DNA of 53,955 nt from Streptomyces albus subsp. chlorinus (GCF_013302895.1 NZ_VJOK01000001.1:6706488-6760442), one strand, 5' to 3'; positions 40,029-48,908 are shown, numbered from the stretch's first letter. Notes: a model not told the origin generated them from the sequence alone. Numbers and translations: made by a program.

Positions 40029-41039
40029 TCAGCGCTGTTGGTAGGCGAGCCAGACCTGACCGCGGTCGAACGGCATCCGCTTGCCGTTCGGCAGGGTGTA
40101 GGTGGTGTCGCCGGTCGCGCTCGCGCGCTGCCACGTCGTCGTGAACGCCTTGCCGTCGCGGAGCACGACGGCCTCGCCGCTGCCGACGGTCTCGATGTAG
40201 GGCGTCTCGCCGCTGGAGTCGGGCGGCATATCCGTCTTCTGGATGATCACGGTCTTGCCGCCGAGCCGCTTCCCGGAGGTGCCCTTCGCGGGCTCACCGT
40301 CGAAGGAGACCAGCCAACGGCCCTCGTCCGGCGACCAGGTGAAGGTGGTCGCGGACGAGCCGTAGTCGACGGTCCGCTCGTCGGTCGGCGTGCCACCGCC
40401 GGGCTCGGCGCCGAAGCGGAAACCGATGTCACTGGCCGTGCTGGCTTCCGGCGCCTTCGCGAGGAGCCTGTCGGGGTGGCCGTAGAGGTTGTGCGGTGGC
40501 GCGTGGTCGCCGCCGCGCTCGTAGGCGTCCGGGTGGTCGTCGTGCGAGACCCCGTGGAGCGGCGACTTGTTGATCTTGTCCACGACGGCCTGGCGCGCGC
40601 CCGAGTAGGCGAGCGCGGGCCGCTGGAACATCCGCATCTGCTCGACGTTGTACTCGCGGGCGCTGCGCACCGGTCCCAGGGTCTCGGGGTAGTGGCTCGA
40701 GTAGATCGCGAACAGCCGGCCCAGGCCGCCCTCGACCTTCTCCACACCGACGATGTCGGCGTCCTCCAGCGCGGTCTGCGGGCGCGCGTCCTTGTGGTTG
40801 TCGATCTTCACCGCGAGCACCGGGTTCCGCCGCGCCGGCAGCCCGGTGAACGGAGAGATGTACGCGGCGGCCCGGTGCTGTTTCGGGGCCGTACCGGCCC
40901 CCTCGTGCGCGGCGAACGACGGCGTCGCCGCGGCGGTACCCGTCAGACCGCCGACGACGGCCAGCGCGGCCACCATCCGTGCGCGACGCGCGCGTACGCG
41001 TATGCCTGTGCCTTCCGGCGAGGTGGAGCTGCCTGCCAT
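40029..41039 (-). CDS. DUF3048 secreted protein
   Basis: 336 aa with a Sec signal peptide (RARRARMVAALAVVGG then AAATPSFAA, cleavage near residue 43). The mature part matches DUF3048: SPFTGLPA, AVKIDNHKDARPQTALEDAD near residue 80, GLGRLFAIYSSHYPETLGPVRSAR near residue 105 in blocks, and NLYGHPDRLL. These YerB-like proteins are envelope associated with no known reaction. ATG 41039 has AGGAGGT upstream. It is divergent from argG across a 384-base region. Confidence 0.85.
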   Translation of the reverse strand: MAGSSTSPEGTGIRVRARRARMVAALAVVGGLTGTAAATPSFAAHEGAGTAPKQHRAAAYISPFTGLPARRNPVLAVKIDNHKDARPQTALEDADIVGVEKVEGGLGRLFAIYSSHYPETLGPVRSAREYNVEQMRMFQRPALAYSGARQAVVDKINKSPLHGVSHDDHPDAYERGGDHAPPHNLYGHPDRLLAKAPEASTASDIGFRFGAEPGGGTPTDERTVDYGSSATTFTWSPDEGRWLVSFDGEPAKGTSGKRLGGKTVIIQKTDMPPDSSGETPYIETVGSGEAVVLRDGKAFTTTWQRASATGDTTYTLPNGKRMPFDRGQVWLAYQQR

Positions 41040-41423
41040 GAACAGACCTCCTGTGGGGGGAAGTTGTGGGGGGAAAGGCTGTGTGTGTGGGGGGGCTGTG
41101 CCGGGGGGGAGTGTGCCGGAGGGGACACCTCACCGTCCCCCACGCGGTGACGTCAATACCCCGGTCGGCGCGAGTGCTTGGCAAGAGCCTCCCCGGCACC
41201 GGGAGCGGTCGCCTCGGCCCAGGGTCCAGTACGACGTGCGACGTCACGCGACGGTTGCCGGAACGATCGTCCAGCCGGCAGGAGAGGGTGCCGTCCACGG
41301 TGGGCTTCTCCGGGGTGGTGGATCATGAGATCCTCCGCCCCGGAGGTGCCGGGAGGGGTCGTGCACGGTCGGCGTGACCCGCGTCGCTTTGCATGACCAT
41401 GCGCGATTATGCATACTCTTCCT
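41040..41423. promoter_or_regulatory. divergent DUF3048 / argG control region
   Basis: The left part (41055-41125) is a G-rich run on the plus strand with several 6- to 8-G stretches. The right end holds the ARG-box-like element (41391-41415) next to argG. No gene is seen inside. Confidence 0.55.
41391..41415. promoter_or_regulatory. argG operator: ARG-box-like ArgR operator before argG
   Basis: GCAT-GACC-ATGC (41391-41402) is followed by TATGCATA (41408-41415). Both are palindromes with the TGCAT core of actinomycete ARG boxes and lie 9 bases before the ATG, where binding would block transcription. Confidence 0.62.
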
Positions 41424-42869
41424 ATGTCTAAGGTCCTCACCTCCCTTCCCGCCGGCGAGCGCGTCGGCATCGCCTTCTCGGGCGGCCTCGACACCTCGGT
41501 CGCGGTCGCGTGGATGCGCGACAAGGGCGCCGTCCCGTGCACGTACACCGCCGACATCGGCCAGTACGACGAGCCCGACATCGCCTCGGTACCCGGTCGC
41601 GCGAAGACCTACGGGGCACAGATCGCCCGCCTGGTCGACTGCCGTGCGGCGCTGGTCGAGGAGGGCCTTGCCGCGCTGGCCTGCGGCGCTTTCCACATCC
41701 GCTCCGGCGGGCGTGCCTACTTCAACACCACGCCGCTCGGCCGCGCGGTCACGGGCACCCTCCTGGTCCGGGCGATGCTGGAGGACGACGTCCAGATCTG
41801 GGGCGACGGCTCCACCTTCAAGGGCAACGACATCGAGCGGTTCTACCGCTACGGCCTGCTCGCCAATCCGAACCTGCGGATCTACAAGCCCTGGCTCGAC
41901 GCCGATTTCGTGACGGAGCTGGGCGGCCGCAAGGAGATGTCCGAGTGGCTTCTGGCTCACGGGCTGCCCTACCGTGACAGCACCGAGAAGGCGTACTCCA
42001 CCGACGCCAACATCTGGGGCGCCACCCACGAGGCCAAGACGCTGGAGCACCTGGACACCGGCGTGGAGACCGTCGAGCCGATCATGGGCGTGCGGTTCTG
42101 GGACCCCGAGGTGGAGATCGCCGCCGAGGACGTGACGATCGGCTTCGACCAGGGGCGTCCGGTCACGATCAACGGCAAGGAGTTCGCCTCCGCCGTCGAT
42201 CTGGTGATGGAGGCGAACGCCATCGGCGGCCGGCACGGCATGGGCATGTCGGACCAGATCGAGAACCGGATCATCGAGGCGAAGAGCCGCGGGATCTACG
42301 AGGCGCCCGGCATGGCCCTGCTGCACGTGGCCTACGAGCGGCTCGTCAACGCCATCCACAACGAGGACACCCTCGCCCAGTACCACACGGAGGGGCGGCG
42401 CCTCGGCCGTCTCATGTACGAGGGCCGCTGGCTCGACCCGCAGGCCCTCATGGTGCGCGAATCGCTGCAGCGCTGGGTCGGCGCGGCCGTCACCGGAGAG
42501 GTGACGCTGCGGTTGCGGCGCGGTGAGGACTACTCGATCCTCGACACCACGGGTCCCGCCTTCAGCTACCACCCGGACAAGCTGTCCATGGAGCGCACCG
42601 AGGACTCGGCGTTCGGCCCGGTGGACCGGATCGGCCAGCTCACCATGCGCAACCTCGACATCGCCGACTCGCGCGCCAAGCTGGAGCAGTACGCCGGGCT
42701 CGGTCTCATCGGCACCTCCACGCCGGCCATCGGCGCGGCGCAGGCCGCCGCGACCGGGCTGATCGGCACCATGCCGGAGGGCGGCGCCGAGGCGATCGCC
42801 TCGCGCGGCGAGGTCTCCGGCGACGACGAGCTGCTGGACCGTGCCGCGATGGAGTCCGGCACGGACTGA
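41424..42869 (+). CDS. argG: argininosuccinate synthase (subtype 2)
   Basis: 481 aa, the long E. coli-like subtype. IAFSGGLDTSVAVAWMRDKG near residue 16 is the PP-loop, followed by GGRAYFNTTPLGRAVTGTLL, DGSTFKGNDIERFYRYGLL and ENRIIEAKSRGIYEAPGMALLH, all read in blocks at family positions. It joins citrulline and aspartate with ATP. The ATG start at 41424 gives MSKVLTSLPAGERV as in E. coli MTTILKHLPVGQR. Downstream is a perfect hairpin. Although the pathway also uses aspartate, this is most likely the housekeeping argG, which in Streptomyces lies apart from other arg genes. Confidence 0.94.
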   Translation: MSKVLTSLPAGERVGIAFSGGLDTSVAVAWMRDKGAVPCTYTADIGQYDEPDIASVPGRAKTYGAQIARLVDCRAALVEEGLAALACGAFHIRSGGRAYFNTTPLGRAVTGTLLVRAMLEDDVQIWGDGSTFKGNDIERFYRYGLLANPNLRIYKPWLDADFVTELGGRKEMSEWLLAHGLPYRDSTEKAYSTDANIWGATHEAKTLEHLDTGVETVEPIMGVRFWDPEVEIAAEDVTIGFDQGRPVTINGKEFASAVDLVMEANAIGGRHGMGMSDQIENRIIEAKSRGIYEAPGMALLHVAYERLVNAIHNEDTLAQYHTEGRRLGRLMYEGRWLDPQALMVRESLQRWVGAAVTGEVTLRLRRGEDYSILDTTGPAFSYHPDKLSMERTEDSAFGPVDRIGQLTMRNLDIADSRAKLEQYAGLGLIGTSTPAIGAAQAAATGLIGTMPEGGAEAIASRGEVSGDDELLDRAAMESGTD

Positions 42870-42892
42870 CCAGCGGCACCTTGCCGGACGGA

Positions 42893-42919
42893 GCCCGGCA
42901 CCCCGGCGGGGTGCCGGGC
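42893..42919 (+). terminator. 12-bp hairpin terminator of argG
   Basis: GCCCGGCACCCC (42893-42904), loop GGC and GGGGTGCCGGGC (42908-42919) form a perfect stem 24 bases after the argG stop. Confidence 0.85.
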
Positions 42920-43051
42920 CGCGGTGTGTCCGCGCCCATGGGCGGGTCCGCCCTCATCGCCGGGGCGACCGCCTGACCGCCTCCGACCCTTCCGCCATGG
43001 GGACGCGGGGCGGGAACGACGGGGCGCAGGGAGAACAATCGGCCTGTAGCT

Positions 43052-43065
43052 GCTAGCGTGCTAGC
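43052..43065. promoter_or_regulatory. GCTAGC operator pair at the RHH gene
   Basis: GCTAGC at 43052-43057 and again at 43060-43065 immediately before ATG 43066. The core TGCTAGCA(T)GC recurs upstream of the MFS pump at 43772-43785, making it a likely binding site of the ribbon-helix-helix protein. Confidence 0.6.
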
Positions 43066-43248
43066 ATGCTCGCCATGGGTGCTGAGGAAGTCAGGCAGTT
43101 CAACGTCTACCTGCCGGTGGAGCTGATCAGACAGGTGAAGCACACCGCCATCGACCGCGAGCTGTCGCTGTCGGCTCTGGTCGCGGAGGCGCTGCGTGCC
43201 TACCTCGCCGAGCACCAGCGGCGCGATCAGGATGGAACCCCTTCGTGA
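43066..43248 (+). CDS. ribbon-helix-helix (CopG/MetJ-type) repressor
   Basis: 60 aa. RQFNVYLPVELIRQVKHTAIDRELSLSALVAEALRAYL spans residues 10-47 in the order beta-strand (FNVYLP), helix, turn, helix. The alternation in the strand fits DNA-base contacts of RHH dimers. There is no ribosome-binding site before ATG 43066, and the operator-like GCTAGC ends directly at it, so a leaderless message is possible; ATG 43075 is an alternative. It is followed after 13 bases by a VOC protein and then an MFS pump carrying the same GCTAGC box: a small self-regulated efflux module. Confidence 0.78.
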   Translation: MLAMGAEEVRQFNVYLPVELIRQVKHTAIDRELSLSALVAEALRAYLAEHQRRDQDGTPS

Positions 43249-43261
43249 AAGGACTTCAGAC

Positions 43262-43606
43262 ATGACGACCGAGGGTGTCGAAGGCGTCTTCGTCGAGACG
43301 CACAACTGGGGGAAGACGGCCAAGTTCCTGGAGGCGCTGGGCTTCAAGGTCGAGTTCTCCACCGAGCACGGCTCGGGCATGCTCAAGCAGGACAGCGGTC
43401 CTTATTTCGTCGTCAACGAGATCCCCGAGGAGCGCGAGCCGCGGACGCAGATCGTGCTGCGCGTCGCGGATGCCGCCGCTTTCCGGCCCGACCCCGTCGT
43501 CGAGGTGGTCTCCCCGTTCGAGGAGACGCACTACGGCACCCAGCGGATGGTCGTCCGCGATCCGGACGGGCGGGAATGGAGCATCGAGGCGCCTCTCCCC
43601 AGCTGA
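43262..43606 (+). CDS. single-domain VOC protein
   Basis: 114 aa. One glyoxalase/bleomycin-resistance module: VEGVFVETHNWGKTAKFLEAL near residues 5-25 (in blocks), FKVEFSTEHGSGML, and the end RMVVRDPDGREWSIEAP, where WSIEAP is typical for the last strand. It is a candidate drug-binding or isomerase protein. ATG 43262 follows AAAGGA by 9 bases. It shares the transcript with the RHH repressor and precedes the terminator hairpin and the MFS gene. Confidence 0.78.
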   Translation: MTTEGVEGVFVETHNWGKTAKFLEALGFKVEFSTEHGSGMLKQDSGPYFVVNEIPEEREPRTQIVLRVADAAAFRPDPVVEVVSPFEETHYGTQRMVVRDPDGREWSIEAPLPS

Positions 43607-43726
43607 GCGTTTCCCCGGCGTCGCTGTCGCGCGAGAGCTGAGCGGCTTCCGCGGCGCGAGAAAGCGGTGGCGGGCCACCGGGGCGCGGTGGTGCCCCGGC
43701 GGCGCGGAGTGAGGCCGCCTTTCCGG

Positions 43727-43758
43727 ACGCCCCCGATTCCCCACGGCATCGGGGGCGT
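43727..43758. terminator. 11-bp hairpin terminator after the RHH-VOC transcript
   Basis: ACGCCCCCGAT (43727-43737), a 10-base loop and ATCGGGGGCGT (43748-43758). It separates the VOC gene from the MFS promoter. Confidence 0.8.
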
Positions 43759-43771
43759 TCACTGTTCCCGG

Positions 43772-43785
43772 CATGCTAGCAAGCT
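43772..43785. promoter_or_regulatory. GCTAGC operator before the MFS pump
   Basis: CATGCTAGCAAGCT shares TGCTAGCA with the box at the RHH gene (43060 region). It lies 41 bases before the pump ATG, so repression by the same RHH protein is expected. Confidence 0.6.
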
Positions 43786-43825
43786 CACATGGTAGATACG
43801 CGAAGTGAAAGGAAGCGGATCAGCG

Positions 43826-45284
43826 ATGGTCAGCGAAGAGACCGCGGCGGGGTCGGCGGACACTCCGGCGCCCATACCGCCGCGCCGTGCCCTCGGCATG
43901 CTCGTCGTGATGATCGGCGTACTCATCTCGGCTGTCGACGGCACGATCGTGGTGCTCGCCCTGCCGGAGATCGAGAAAGACCTCGGTATCTCCCTGTCCG
44001 CCGTCACCTGGGTGGTCATCGGCTACCTCCTCGTGGTCACGGTGCTCTCCACCCAACTGGGCCGGTTCGGGGACATGTTCGGCCGCGTGCGGATGTACAA
44101 GGCCGGCTTCCTGGTGTTCACGGTCGGCTCGGTGCTGTGCGCGCTCGCCTGGGACGCGCCGAGCATCATCGGGTTCCGTCTCCTCCAGGGCGTCGGTGCG
44201 GCGCTGATCGCGGCCAACAGCGGCGCGATCATCTCGGAGCTGTACCCGCCCGAGGAGCGCGGTCGCGCCTACGGGTTCAACGCCTTCGGCTTCTCGTTCG
44301 GCTCCGTCCTCGGGATCCTGCTCGGCGGGGTCGTGGTGACCTGTGTGTCGTGGCAGTGGATCTTCTGGATCAATGTGCCGATCGGCGCCGTCGCACTGGC
44401 GCTCGCCGCGCGGGTGCTGCGTGACCGGGGCGAGCGCCGCCGCAGGAAGCTCGACGTCGCCGGCATGGTCGCACTGGGACTCGGACTCTTCGGGGTGCTG
44501 TGGGCGATGACCGGACTGGCGTCCCGTCCGCTCGACGCGACCATGACCGGGTTCCTGGCCGGCGGCCTCGCGCTGCTGGTGGCGTTCGTCACGATCGAGC
44601 TGCGGCAGGAGGAGCCGACCCTCGACCTGTCGCTCTTCCGCATCCCCGCGATGACGCCGTCGCTGCTGGCCTCGCTGCTTCAGGGCGTCGGCAGCTTCGC
44701 CGTGCTCTTCCTCGTCATCATGTATCTCCAGGGCACCCGCGGCATGGACCCGATCGACGCGTCCCTGCTGCTGGTACCCGGCTATGTGGTCGGCGCGACT
44801 GGTGGGGCCCTGGGCGGGGCGGCTCACCGACCGGCTGGGGCCCGTCGTCCCCGCGACCCTGGGGCTCGGCATCTGTGTCGCCGCGATGCTGGTCTTCTCC
44901 CGGATGACCGCGACGAGCAGCCTGTGGCTCCCCGCGATCGGGAACCTGGTACTCATGATCGGCGGCAGCTTCTTCTTCCCGGCCAACAGCGCCGCCGTGA
45001 TGAAGGCCGCGCCGCCCGACCGGCTGGGCATCGCCTCCGGTGTGCTGCGCACGTTCGCCGGCATCGGGATGGTCTTCTCCTTCACCACGGCCATGCTCGT
45101 GGCCGCGCACTCGATCCCGCGCGAGCTGGCGTTCGCCCTCTTCGTCGGCACCAGCCGACTGGACGGCCGGCTCGCGGTCGCCTTCGCCGACGGCCTGGGC
45201 GCGGCCTTCCGCGCGATGACGGGGATCATGGTCCTCGCGGCGCTCCTGTCCGGCCTCCGCGGCAGGAGACGCCGACGCCTGTAG
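43826..45284 (+). pseudogene. DHA2-family MFS transporter, frameshifted near 44798
   Basis: The N-terminal part (residues 1 to about 323, frame of ATG 43826) is a normal DHA2 exporter: GVLISAVDGTIVVLALP in TM1, STQLGRFGDMFGRVRM motif A, FGFSFGSVLGILLGGVV motif C. At GYVVGA the frame runs into Arg/Pro nonsense (ATGGALGGAAHRPAG). In the +1 frame the transporter resumes as LVGPWAGRLTDRLGPVV and ends at 45284 with GLRGRRRRRL. Deleting one base at about 44798 would restore GYVVGALVGPWAG. It is either a real inactivating frameshift or a sequencing error. AAGGAAG precedes the ATG; the GCTAGC operator suggests control by the RHH protein. Confidence 0.82.
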
Positions 45285-45539
45285 CGCCGGATGCGGTGCG
45301 GCCGTCGGCCGCACTCGTGGAACACAGTTCACTTGACACAGTCCCGCCGAGGACATTTGCCCCGCTGTCGAGACGGCCACGACACTGAAACGCGGTCAGC
45401 CGGCCACGTGATCGCAGAAGCTCGACCGTACAGCGCCGCCACCATGGAGTCTCCCGGCACAGCCCGCGTACGCCTCGACTCGAACCGGCCGGACGTACGG
45501 GAACTCCGTCGCACGCACCCAGCAATGGAGGTCTGCACA

Positions 45540-46310
45540 ATGGAGGACAAGGTCGCCCTGGTCACCGGGGCAGCGGGCGGAATCGGCGCGGCCGTGGTCC
45601 GCGCACTCGGCCGGCGGGGTGTGCGGGTGGCCGCGGTGGACCGTGACGCCGGACGGCTGGCCGAGGTGGTGGCCAAGCTGACCGTCGACGGACTGGCCGT
45701 CGAGGCGTTCCCCGCTGATGTCACCCGCCGCGCCGAGGTGGAGGACCTGGTGGAGGGCGTGGAACGCGCCCTGGGGCCGCTCGACTTCCTGGTCAACGCC
45801 GCCGGTGTGCTGCGGCTGGGGCCGGTGCGCCACCAGACGGACGAGGACTGGGCCGCGACGTTCGCCGTCAACACGACGGGCGTCTTCCTGGTGTCGCGGG
45901 CGGTGGTCGACCGCATGGTGCCCCGCTCGCGCGGCGCGGTCGTCACGGTGGCGTCCAACGCGGCCGGTACGCCGCGCACGGAGATGGCGGCCTACGCCGC
46001 GTCGAAGGCGGCGGCCACGATGTTCACCAAGTGCCTCGCCCTGGAGGTGGCCGGCCACGGCATCCGGTGCAACGTGGTGGCCCCGGGGTCGACCGACACC
46101 GCGATGCTCCGGTCGATGTGGCAGGACGAGACCGGCCCGCAGGCCACGGTCGAGGGCCGGCCCGAGGCATACAAGCTGGGCATCCCGCTGGGCAAGCTGG
46201 CCCGGCCGGAGGACATCGCGGACGCCGTGCTGTTCCTGCTCTCCGACCGGGCCGGGCACATCACCATGCACGACCTGACAGTCGACGGCGGAGCCACCCT
46301 GGGCGTGTGA
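45540..46310 (+). CDS. EntA/DhbA-like SDR (2,3-dihydro-hydroxybenzoate or DHHA dehydrogenase)
   Basis: 256 aa classical SDR. VTGAAGGIGAAVVRALG at residues 9-25, NAAGV near 87, catalytic serine region ASNAA near 140, and YAASKAA near 152. The C-terminal sequence IPLGKLARPEDIADAVLFL and the end TVDGGATLGV are hallmarks of EntA/DhbA, which oxidise dihydrodiols of isochorismate origin. Related enzymes convert dihydro-3-hydroxyanthranilate, the PhzD product, to 3-hydroxyanthranilate. No siderophore genes lie nearby. GGAGGT 7 bases before ATG 45540 fixes the start. If real, it links this outlying gene to the cluster at 8-33 kb. Confidence 0.82.
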   Translation: MEDKVALVTGAAGGIGAAVVRALGRRGVRVAAVDRDAGRLAEVVAKLTVDGLAVEAFPADVTRRAEVEDLVEGVERALGPLDFLVNAAGVLRLGPVRHQTDEDWAATFAVNTTGVFLVSRAVVDRMVPRSRGAVVTVASNAAGTPRTEMAAYAASKAAATMFTKCLALEVAGHGIRCNVVAPGSTDTAMLRSMWQDETGPQATVEGRPEAYKLGIPLGKLARPEDIADAVLFLLSDRAGHITMHDLTVDGGATLGV

Positions 46311-46427
46311 GAGGACGTGACGGCCGGCACGGCACTCTCCCTCGGCCAGTGGACCGCCGTCCACGGTACGGCAGTCGCGGCGCCGGGCCGGGAGGAACCG
46401 CCGCCGCACCCACCCCGCCAGGGGCCG

Positions 46428-47069
46428 CTACCCGGCCTTGCGCAGCAGCAGATGGCCGCGCCGGAACCGTTCGTCCTCGCGCGGCTCACGCAGCATCCGG
46501 CCGGTCTCGGTGAAACCGGCTTCACCCGCCAGCCGCGCCAGCTCGTCGAGCGGCCACCGGTAGGCCGTCGTCACCTTGTGGTCGAACGCCGTGACCGGTC
46601 CGCCCTCCGACTCGAAGAACGCCAGCAGCAGATGGCCGCCCGTCGCCAGCACCCGCCGGAACTCGGCGAGGTAGGAGGGCACAGTGCCGGGCGGGGCGTG
46701 GATGACCGAGTACCAGGAGACCAGGCCGCCCAGCTCGCCGTCGGCCACCTCCAGGGCGTCCATGGAACCCAGCTCGAACCGCAGGTCCGGGTACGTCCGC
46801 CGGGCGATGTCGATCATCACCGGTGACAGGTCGACGCCGAAGACCTCCAGGCCGAGGTCCCTGAGGTGCGCGGCCACCTCTCCGGGGCCGCAGCCCACCT
46901 CGGCGACGAGCCCGGCGCCGTCGGCCCGCACCAGCTCGGCGAACGCGGCGAGGACCGCACGGTCCAGCGGGAGGGGGTCAAGGGCGTCGCGGGCGAGTTC
47001 GGCGTAGAGGCCGGCGACGGCGTCGTAGGCGTCCGCCGTGGTGGTGAGGTACGAGGAAGGTTCGGTCAC
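46428..47069 (-). CDS. SAM-dependent methyltransferase (UbiE-like)
   Basis: 213 aa. LVAEVGCGPGEVAAHLRDLG near residues 44-63 is motif I, VFGVDLSPVMIDIARRTYP is motif II, and LVSWYSVIHAPPGTVPSYLAEFRRVL (two blocks) is the central region of UbiE-like small-molecule methyltransferases. GTG 47069 (VTEPSSYLTTTADAYDAVAGLY follows) is preferred over the upstream in-frame codons because the upstream part is Gly/Arg-rich; a TATCGT stretch 15 bases before it could be a minus-10 for a leaderless message. Convergent with the SDR gene. Substrate unknown. Confidence 0.78.
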   Translation of the reverse strand: MTEPSSYLTTTADAYDAVAGLYAELARDALDPLPLDRAVLAAFAELVRADGAGLVAEVGCGPGEVAAHLRDLGLEVFGVDLSPVMIDIARRTYPDLRFELGSMDALEVADGELGGLVSWYSVIHAPPGTVPSYLAEFRRVLATGGHLLLAFFESEGGPVTAFDHKVTTAYRWPLDELARLAGEAGFTETGRMLREPREDERFRRGHLLLRKAG

Positions 47070-47198
47070 GGGCGAGAACGATAGGGCCTCCACCGGCCGC
47101 GCCGACGACCGCCCCTGGGCCGCCCGCACCGTCGGCCCGCCCCCCCCGCTCACGCGAGCGACCTGAGAGGGGACGGGTCCGCCCGGGGCGCCCCTGTG

Positions 47199-48203
47199 TC
47201 ATCCGTCATCGCGGATGCCGAGGATGTAGGCCGCGGTGACCGCGACGCCACGGTCCTCGTCCCGCGCCAGTTCCGCGAGCGCACGGGAGGCCGTGCCGCC
47301 CGGGATGTCCGCGAGCGCCTGGGCCAGCCGCCGGCGCGCGGACGGCCCGGTGGCGTCGGCGGAGAGACGGCCGACGAGCCTGGTGGCGATCCGCTCCGCC
47401 AGCGCGGGGCTGCTCGCCAGCGCGCTGAGCGCGTCGGCCGCCTCGACGTCGTGCGTCTGTGCGACGACCATATCGACGAGCGCCGGGACCGCCTCGGCCG
47501 CTCCGCGCCTCCCGAGCGCCAGCGCCGCGTATCCGCGCACGACGCAGTCGGCATGGGTGAGGGCCTCCCGCAGCAGTGCGGTCGTCCTGCCGTCCGGGAA
47601 CCCGGCGAGGCACTGGATCGCACGCTTCCGCACCTCGGCCTCAGGTGAGCGAAGGCCCTCCGCCAGCAGCGCCGGTCCGTCCCCGCCCGCGCGTGCCAGG
47701 GCCCACCGGAGGGCTCCGGAGACGTGGGGGTCGTTCTCCCTCAGGGCCGCCTCGACCAGGGCGTCCACCGGCACCGGGACCTTCTCCCCGCACGAGAGGG
47801 CCGCGCGCTGGCGGTTCCCGGGGCTCTTCGAGGCCAGCGCCTGGAGCAGCGCGACGACCTCCAGGACGCCCTCCCAGCCGGCGGGTTCCGCGGCACCGAT
47901 CCGACGGAGCCGGGTGAGCAGTTCGGTCTCCATCGCGAGGCGCTCCCGCGTCCGCTCGACGAGGTCGCCGACGAGTTGGGAGGGCGTGAAGTCGGGATCG
48001 TCGAGTGCGCGCCCGACGTCCCGCAGCGACATCCCCAACGACCGCAGGCTCTCGATGTGGAAGATGCGCCGGATGTCGTCGCCGGAGTACTCCCGGTAAC
48101 CGGCAACGGTACGGCCCGTCGGCCGCACCAGACCGAGCGCGTCGTAATGCCTGAGCATGCGGGCACTGACCCCGGACCGCCGCGCCACCTCACCGATCAG
48201 CAC
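47199..48203 (-). CDS. MerR-family regulator fused to HEAT repeats
   Basis: 334 aa. The MerR DNA-binding domain is at residues 1-70 (LIGEVARRSGVSARMLRHYDALGLV, YREYSGDDIRRIFHIESL), followed by the coiled dimerisation helix to about residue 110. From about residue 160 to the end it carries repeated helical pairs with ALRWALARAGG, VRKRAIQCLAGFPDG, VRGYAALALGRRGAAEAVPAL, typical HEAT/PBS-lyase repeats. HEAT ligand domains are unusual for MerR. GTG 48203 is preceded by AGGAGGG and overlaps the end of the HEAT gene by 14 bases. An operator-like dyad lies upstream of the pair. Confidence 0.82.
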   Translation of the reverse strand: MLIGEVARRSGVSARMLRHYDALGLVRPTGRTVAGYREYSGDDIRRIFHIESLRSLGMSLRDVGRALDDPDFTPSQLVGDLVERTRERLAMETELLTRLRRIGAAEPAGWEGVLEVVALLQALASKSPGNRQRAALSCGEKVPVPVDALVEAALRENDPHVSGALRWALARAGGDGPALLAEGLRSPEAEVRKRAIQCLAGFPDGRTTALLREALTHADCVVRGYAALALGRRGAAEAVPALVDMVVAQTHDVEAADALSALASSPALAERIATRLVGRLSADATGPSARRRLAQALADIPGGTASRALAELARDEDRGVAVTAAYILGIRDDG

Positions 48204-48879
48204 GGTCTTCTTCTCCCTCCTGGGCGGCCCCGCCGAGTGCCACGGCGCGCTTCGCCTCCTCGACCGCGAACTCGAACCCGGCGTCCGGGTCGCGCCACAG
48301 CCGTTCCGTGGCGATCGCGTGCCCGCGCACGCGCGGGTCGCCGTCCCCCGTCGCGGCGCGCACAGCCGGCAGCATCGTCTCACCCAGCGCGATCAGCGCC
48401 CGGCTCAGGCTCAGTTGCGTCTCGCGTCCACCGCGCCCGAGCTGTGCGGCCAACACCGCGGCCAGCTCGGGCTTCTCGTCCTCGGGGACGAGCACGACCG
48501 CTGCCCGCCAGGCGCTGCGCGCCACCTCGTCGTCCGGGTCGGACAGCAGCGCCGGTGTGAGTAGCGGCCATGCCCGCCGGTCCCCGATCTTGGAGAGCGT
48601 GTGCAACGCCTGGCTCCGAGCCTGCGCTCCTGAGAAGCGGACTTCGGCGAGCAGCAGGGGGACCACCGACGAGGCCGGGTGGCGGGTGAGTGCCCAGGTG
48701 AGCATCTCGCGTACGGAAAACTCGGGCTCGACCGCGCAGCGTTCGACGAGCCTGCCGACGAACCCCGGGTCGGGAGCCGTGCCCGCCGCCAGCGCCGCCC
48801 GCAGCCGCACCGACGCGCGGCCGTCCTCCAGGCCCCGCAGAATCCGGGCGGTCCCGGTGTCCTGCTCCGATGCGGTCAT
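48190..48879 (-). CDS. HEAT-repeat protein
   Basis: 229 aa composed almost entirely of HEAT/PBS-lyase-like repeats (VRLRAALAAGTAPDPGFV, VREMLTWALTRHPAS, ARSQALHTLSKIGD, VARSAWRAAVVLVP). GGAGGTGG 5 bases before ATG 48879 is a strong ribosome-binding site, preferred over GTG 48888. The stop overlaps the MerR-HEAT start, so the two proteins are made together. Because both carry the same repeat type they may interact, or the second may be a domain duplicate. Function unknown. Confidence 0.8.
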   Translation of the reverse strand: MTASEQDTGTARILRGLEDGRASVRLRAALAAGTAPDPGFVGRLVERCAVEPEFSVREMLTWALTRHPASSVVPLLLAEVRFSGAQARSQALHTLSKIGDRRAWPLLTPALLSDPDDEVARSAWRAAVVLVPEDEKPELAAVLAAQLGRGGRETQLSLSRALIALGETMLPAVRAATGDGDPRVRGHAIATERLWRDPDAGFEFAVEEAKRAVALGGAAQEGEEDRADR

Positions 48880-48908
48880 GGGGACCACCTCCTCGGCTCC
48901 AGCGAAGA

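Noticed and set aside
41424..42869. argG as a dedicated cluster gene
   Set aside because: It has an ARG-box-like operator, a terminator of its own and housekeeping-type sequence; nothing ties it to the pathway beyond position.
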